From assembly GCA_937927885.1 (NCBI GenBank), contig CALEZJ010000549.1, positions 1-6,041 on the forward strand: a stretch of DNA of 6,041 nucleotides. The letters run 5' to 3'. The stretch is from an uncultured Paracoccaceae bacterium. Lineage in GTDB: Bacteria > Pseudomonadota > Alphaproteobacteria > Rhodobacterales > Rhodobacteraceae. The notes beneath the pieces are model-generated. The model was not told where the DNA came from. It did no database searches and saw only the letters and a program-made list of their open reading frames with translations. Positions 5,554-6,041 of this stretch are shown one piece after another. Numbering within the stretch: position 1 is the first letter of the stretch; each line of letters starts with the position of its first letter. The position numbers were made by a program, and so were the translations under genes.

Positions 5554-6041
5554 ATGCGGGTTCTCGTCTTCAACGCGGGCAGTTCCAGTCTGAAATTCGG
5601 CGTCTTTGACGGCCCCGGCAGCGAACGGCAGGTGTTCAAAGGCAGTTTCGAGCGTTTTCAGGGCGGCTCGTGCGCCTTTCGCTTCGAATCCGGGGCGCGG
5701 CGCGACTCCGGGCAGATGCCACTTGCCGATCTGGAGGCGGCGACAGCGGCGGTGGCCGGGGTGCTGGCCGACTGGGGGATCGGCGCGCCCGAGGCGGTCG
5801 GGCACCGGATCGCGCATGGCGGCGATGCCTTTGCCGGGCCGGCCGTTCTGGACGCGGCGACGCTCGAGCGGGTCGAATCCCTGACCCCGCTGGCGCCGCT
5901 GCACAATCCGGCCAATCTGGCGGCGGTGGCGGTGGCGCGCAGGCTCTGGCCGGATCTGCCGCAGGTCGGCGTCTTTGACACCGCATTCCATCTGACGAAC
6001 CCCGCCCGCGCGACCACCTATGCCGTGCCCCGCGCGTGGCG
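5554..6041 (+). CDS. ackA: Acetate kinase, 5' part (cut by right window edge)
   Basis: The frame opens at the ATG at 5554 and continues without a stop to the window edge, giving 162 complete codons of a protein that is normally about 400 residues. Acetate kinase interconverts acetate plus ATP with acetyl phosphate plus ADP in the cytoplasm. The N-terminal motif VFNAGSSSLKF (5-15) carries Asn7, Ser10, Ser12 and Lys14; GHRIAHGG (83-90) carries the substrate-binding Arg85; LAPLHNPANL (113-122) and VFDTAFH (140-146), with catalytic Asp142, follow. These correspond to Asn7, Arg91 and Asp148 of the Methanosarcina enzyme. AGGAG at 5542-5546 supports the start. The pta or phosphoketolase partner, if any, would lie outside the window. 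A butyrate kinase is less likely given these motifs. Confidence 0.95.
   Translation, partial: MRVLVFNAGSSSLKFGVFDGPGSERQVFKGSFERFQGGSCAFRFESGARRDSGQMPLADLEAATAAVAGVLADWGIGAPEAVGHRIAHGGDAFAGPAVLDAATLERVESLTPLAPLHNPANLAAVAVARRLWPDLPQVGVFDTAFHLTNPARATTYAVPRAW

Overview
This GC-rich, codon-biased window comes from an alphaproteobacterium, most likely of the Rhodobacterales (Paracoccaceae-like). The evidence is the composition, the third-position G/C preference, the fact that all nine complete genes stop with TGA, and the order infA - maf - short RNase E/G - yacG, which I recall as usual in that group. Genus and species cannot be fixed from the sequence alone. I see no mobile element, CRISPR array, tRNA or rRNA.

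Layout, left to right. (1) Positions 1-39, minus strand: the first 13 codons of a gene that leaves the window, with a strong ribosome binding site and a small hairpin just upstream of it. (2) 108-488 minus and 582-1430 plus: a divergent pair made of an HxlR-family regulator (qorR/ytfH-like) and an NmrA-type NADPH:quinone oxidoreductase (qorB/ytfG-like). The AT-rich 93-base spacer between them carries two adjoining palindromes built on TACTT half-sites, which are good candidates for the regulator's operators. (3) 1487-3371 plus: a tight three-gene set whose start and stop codons overlap as ATGA: an NTF2-fold ketosteroid-isomerase-related protein, a GNAT acetyltransferase and a nitrilase-superfamily amidohydrolase. 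Its substrate is unknown. (4) 3441-5414 plus: a housekeeping chain of infA (IF-1), maf (nucleotide pyrophosphatase), a short RNase E/G and yacG (zinc-binding gyrase inhibitor), each pair overlapping by one to four bases. A likely promoter sits on the stop codon of the preceding nitrilase gene. (5) 5554-6041 plus: the first 162 codons of acetate kinase (ackA), which runs off the right edge.

The most notable points are the paired candidate operators between qorR and qorB; the RNase E/G protein, which ends where the zinc-link of larger relatives would begin while the overlapping next gene opens with a CPxC zinc knuckle; the coupled GNAT-nitrilase pair of unknown substrate; and an abrupt patch of unusual codons inside the GNAT gene. 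I did not find a clearly new defence or mobile system; most of the window is recognisable chromosomal genes.
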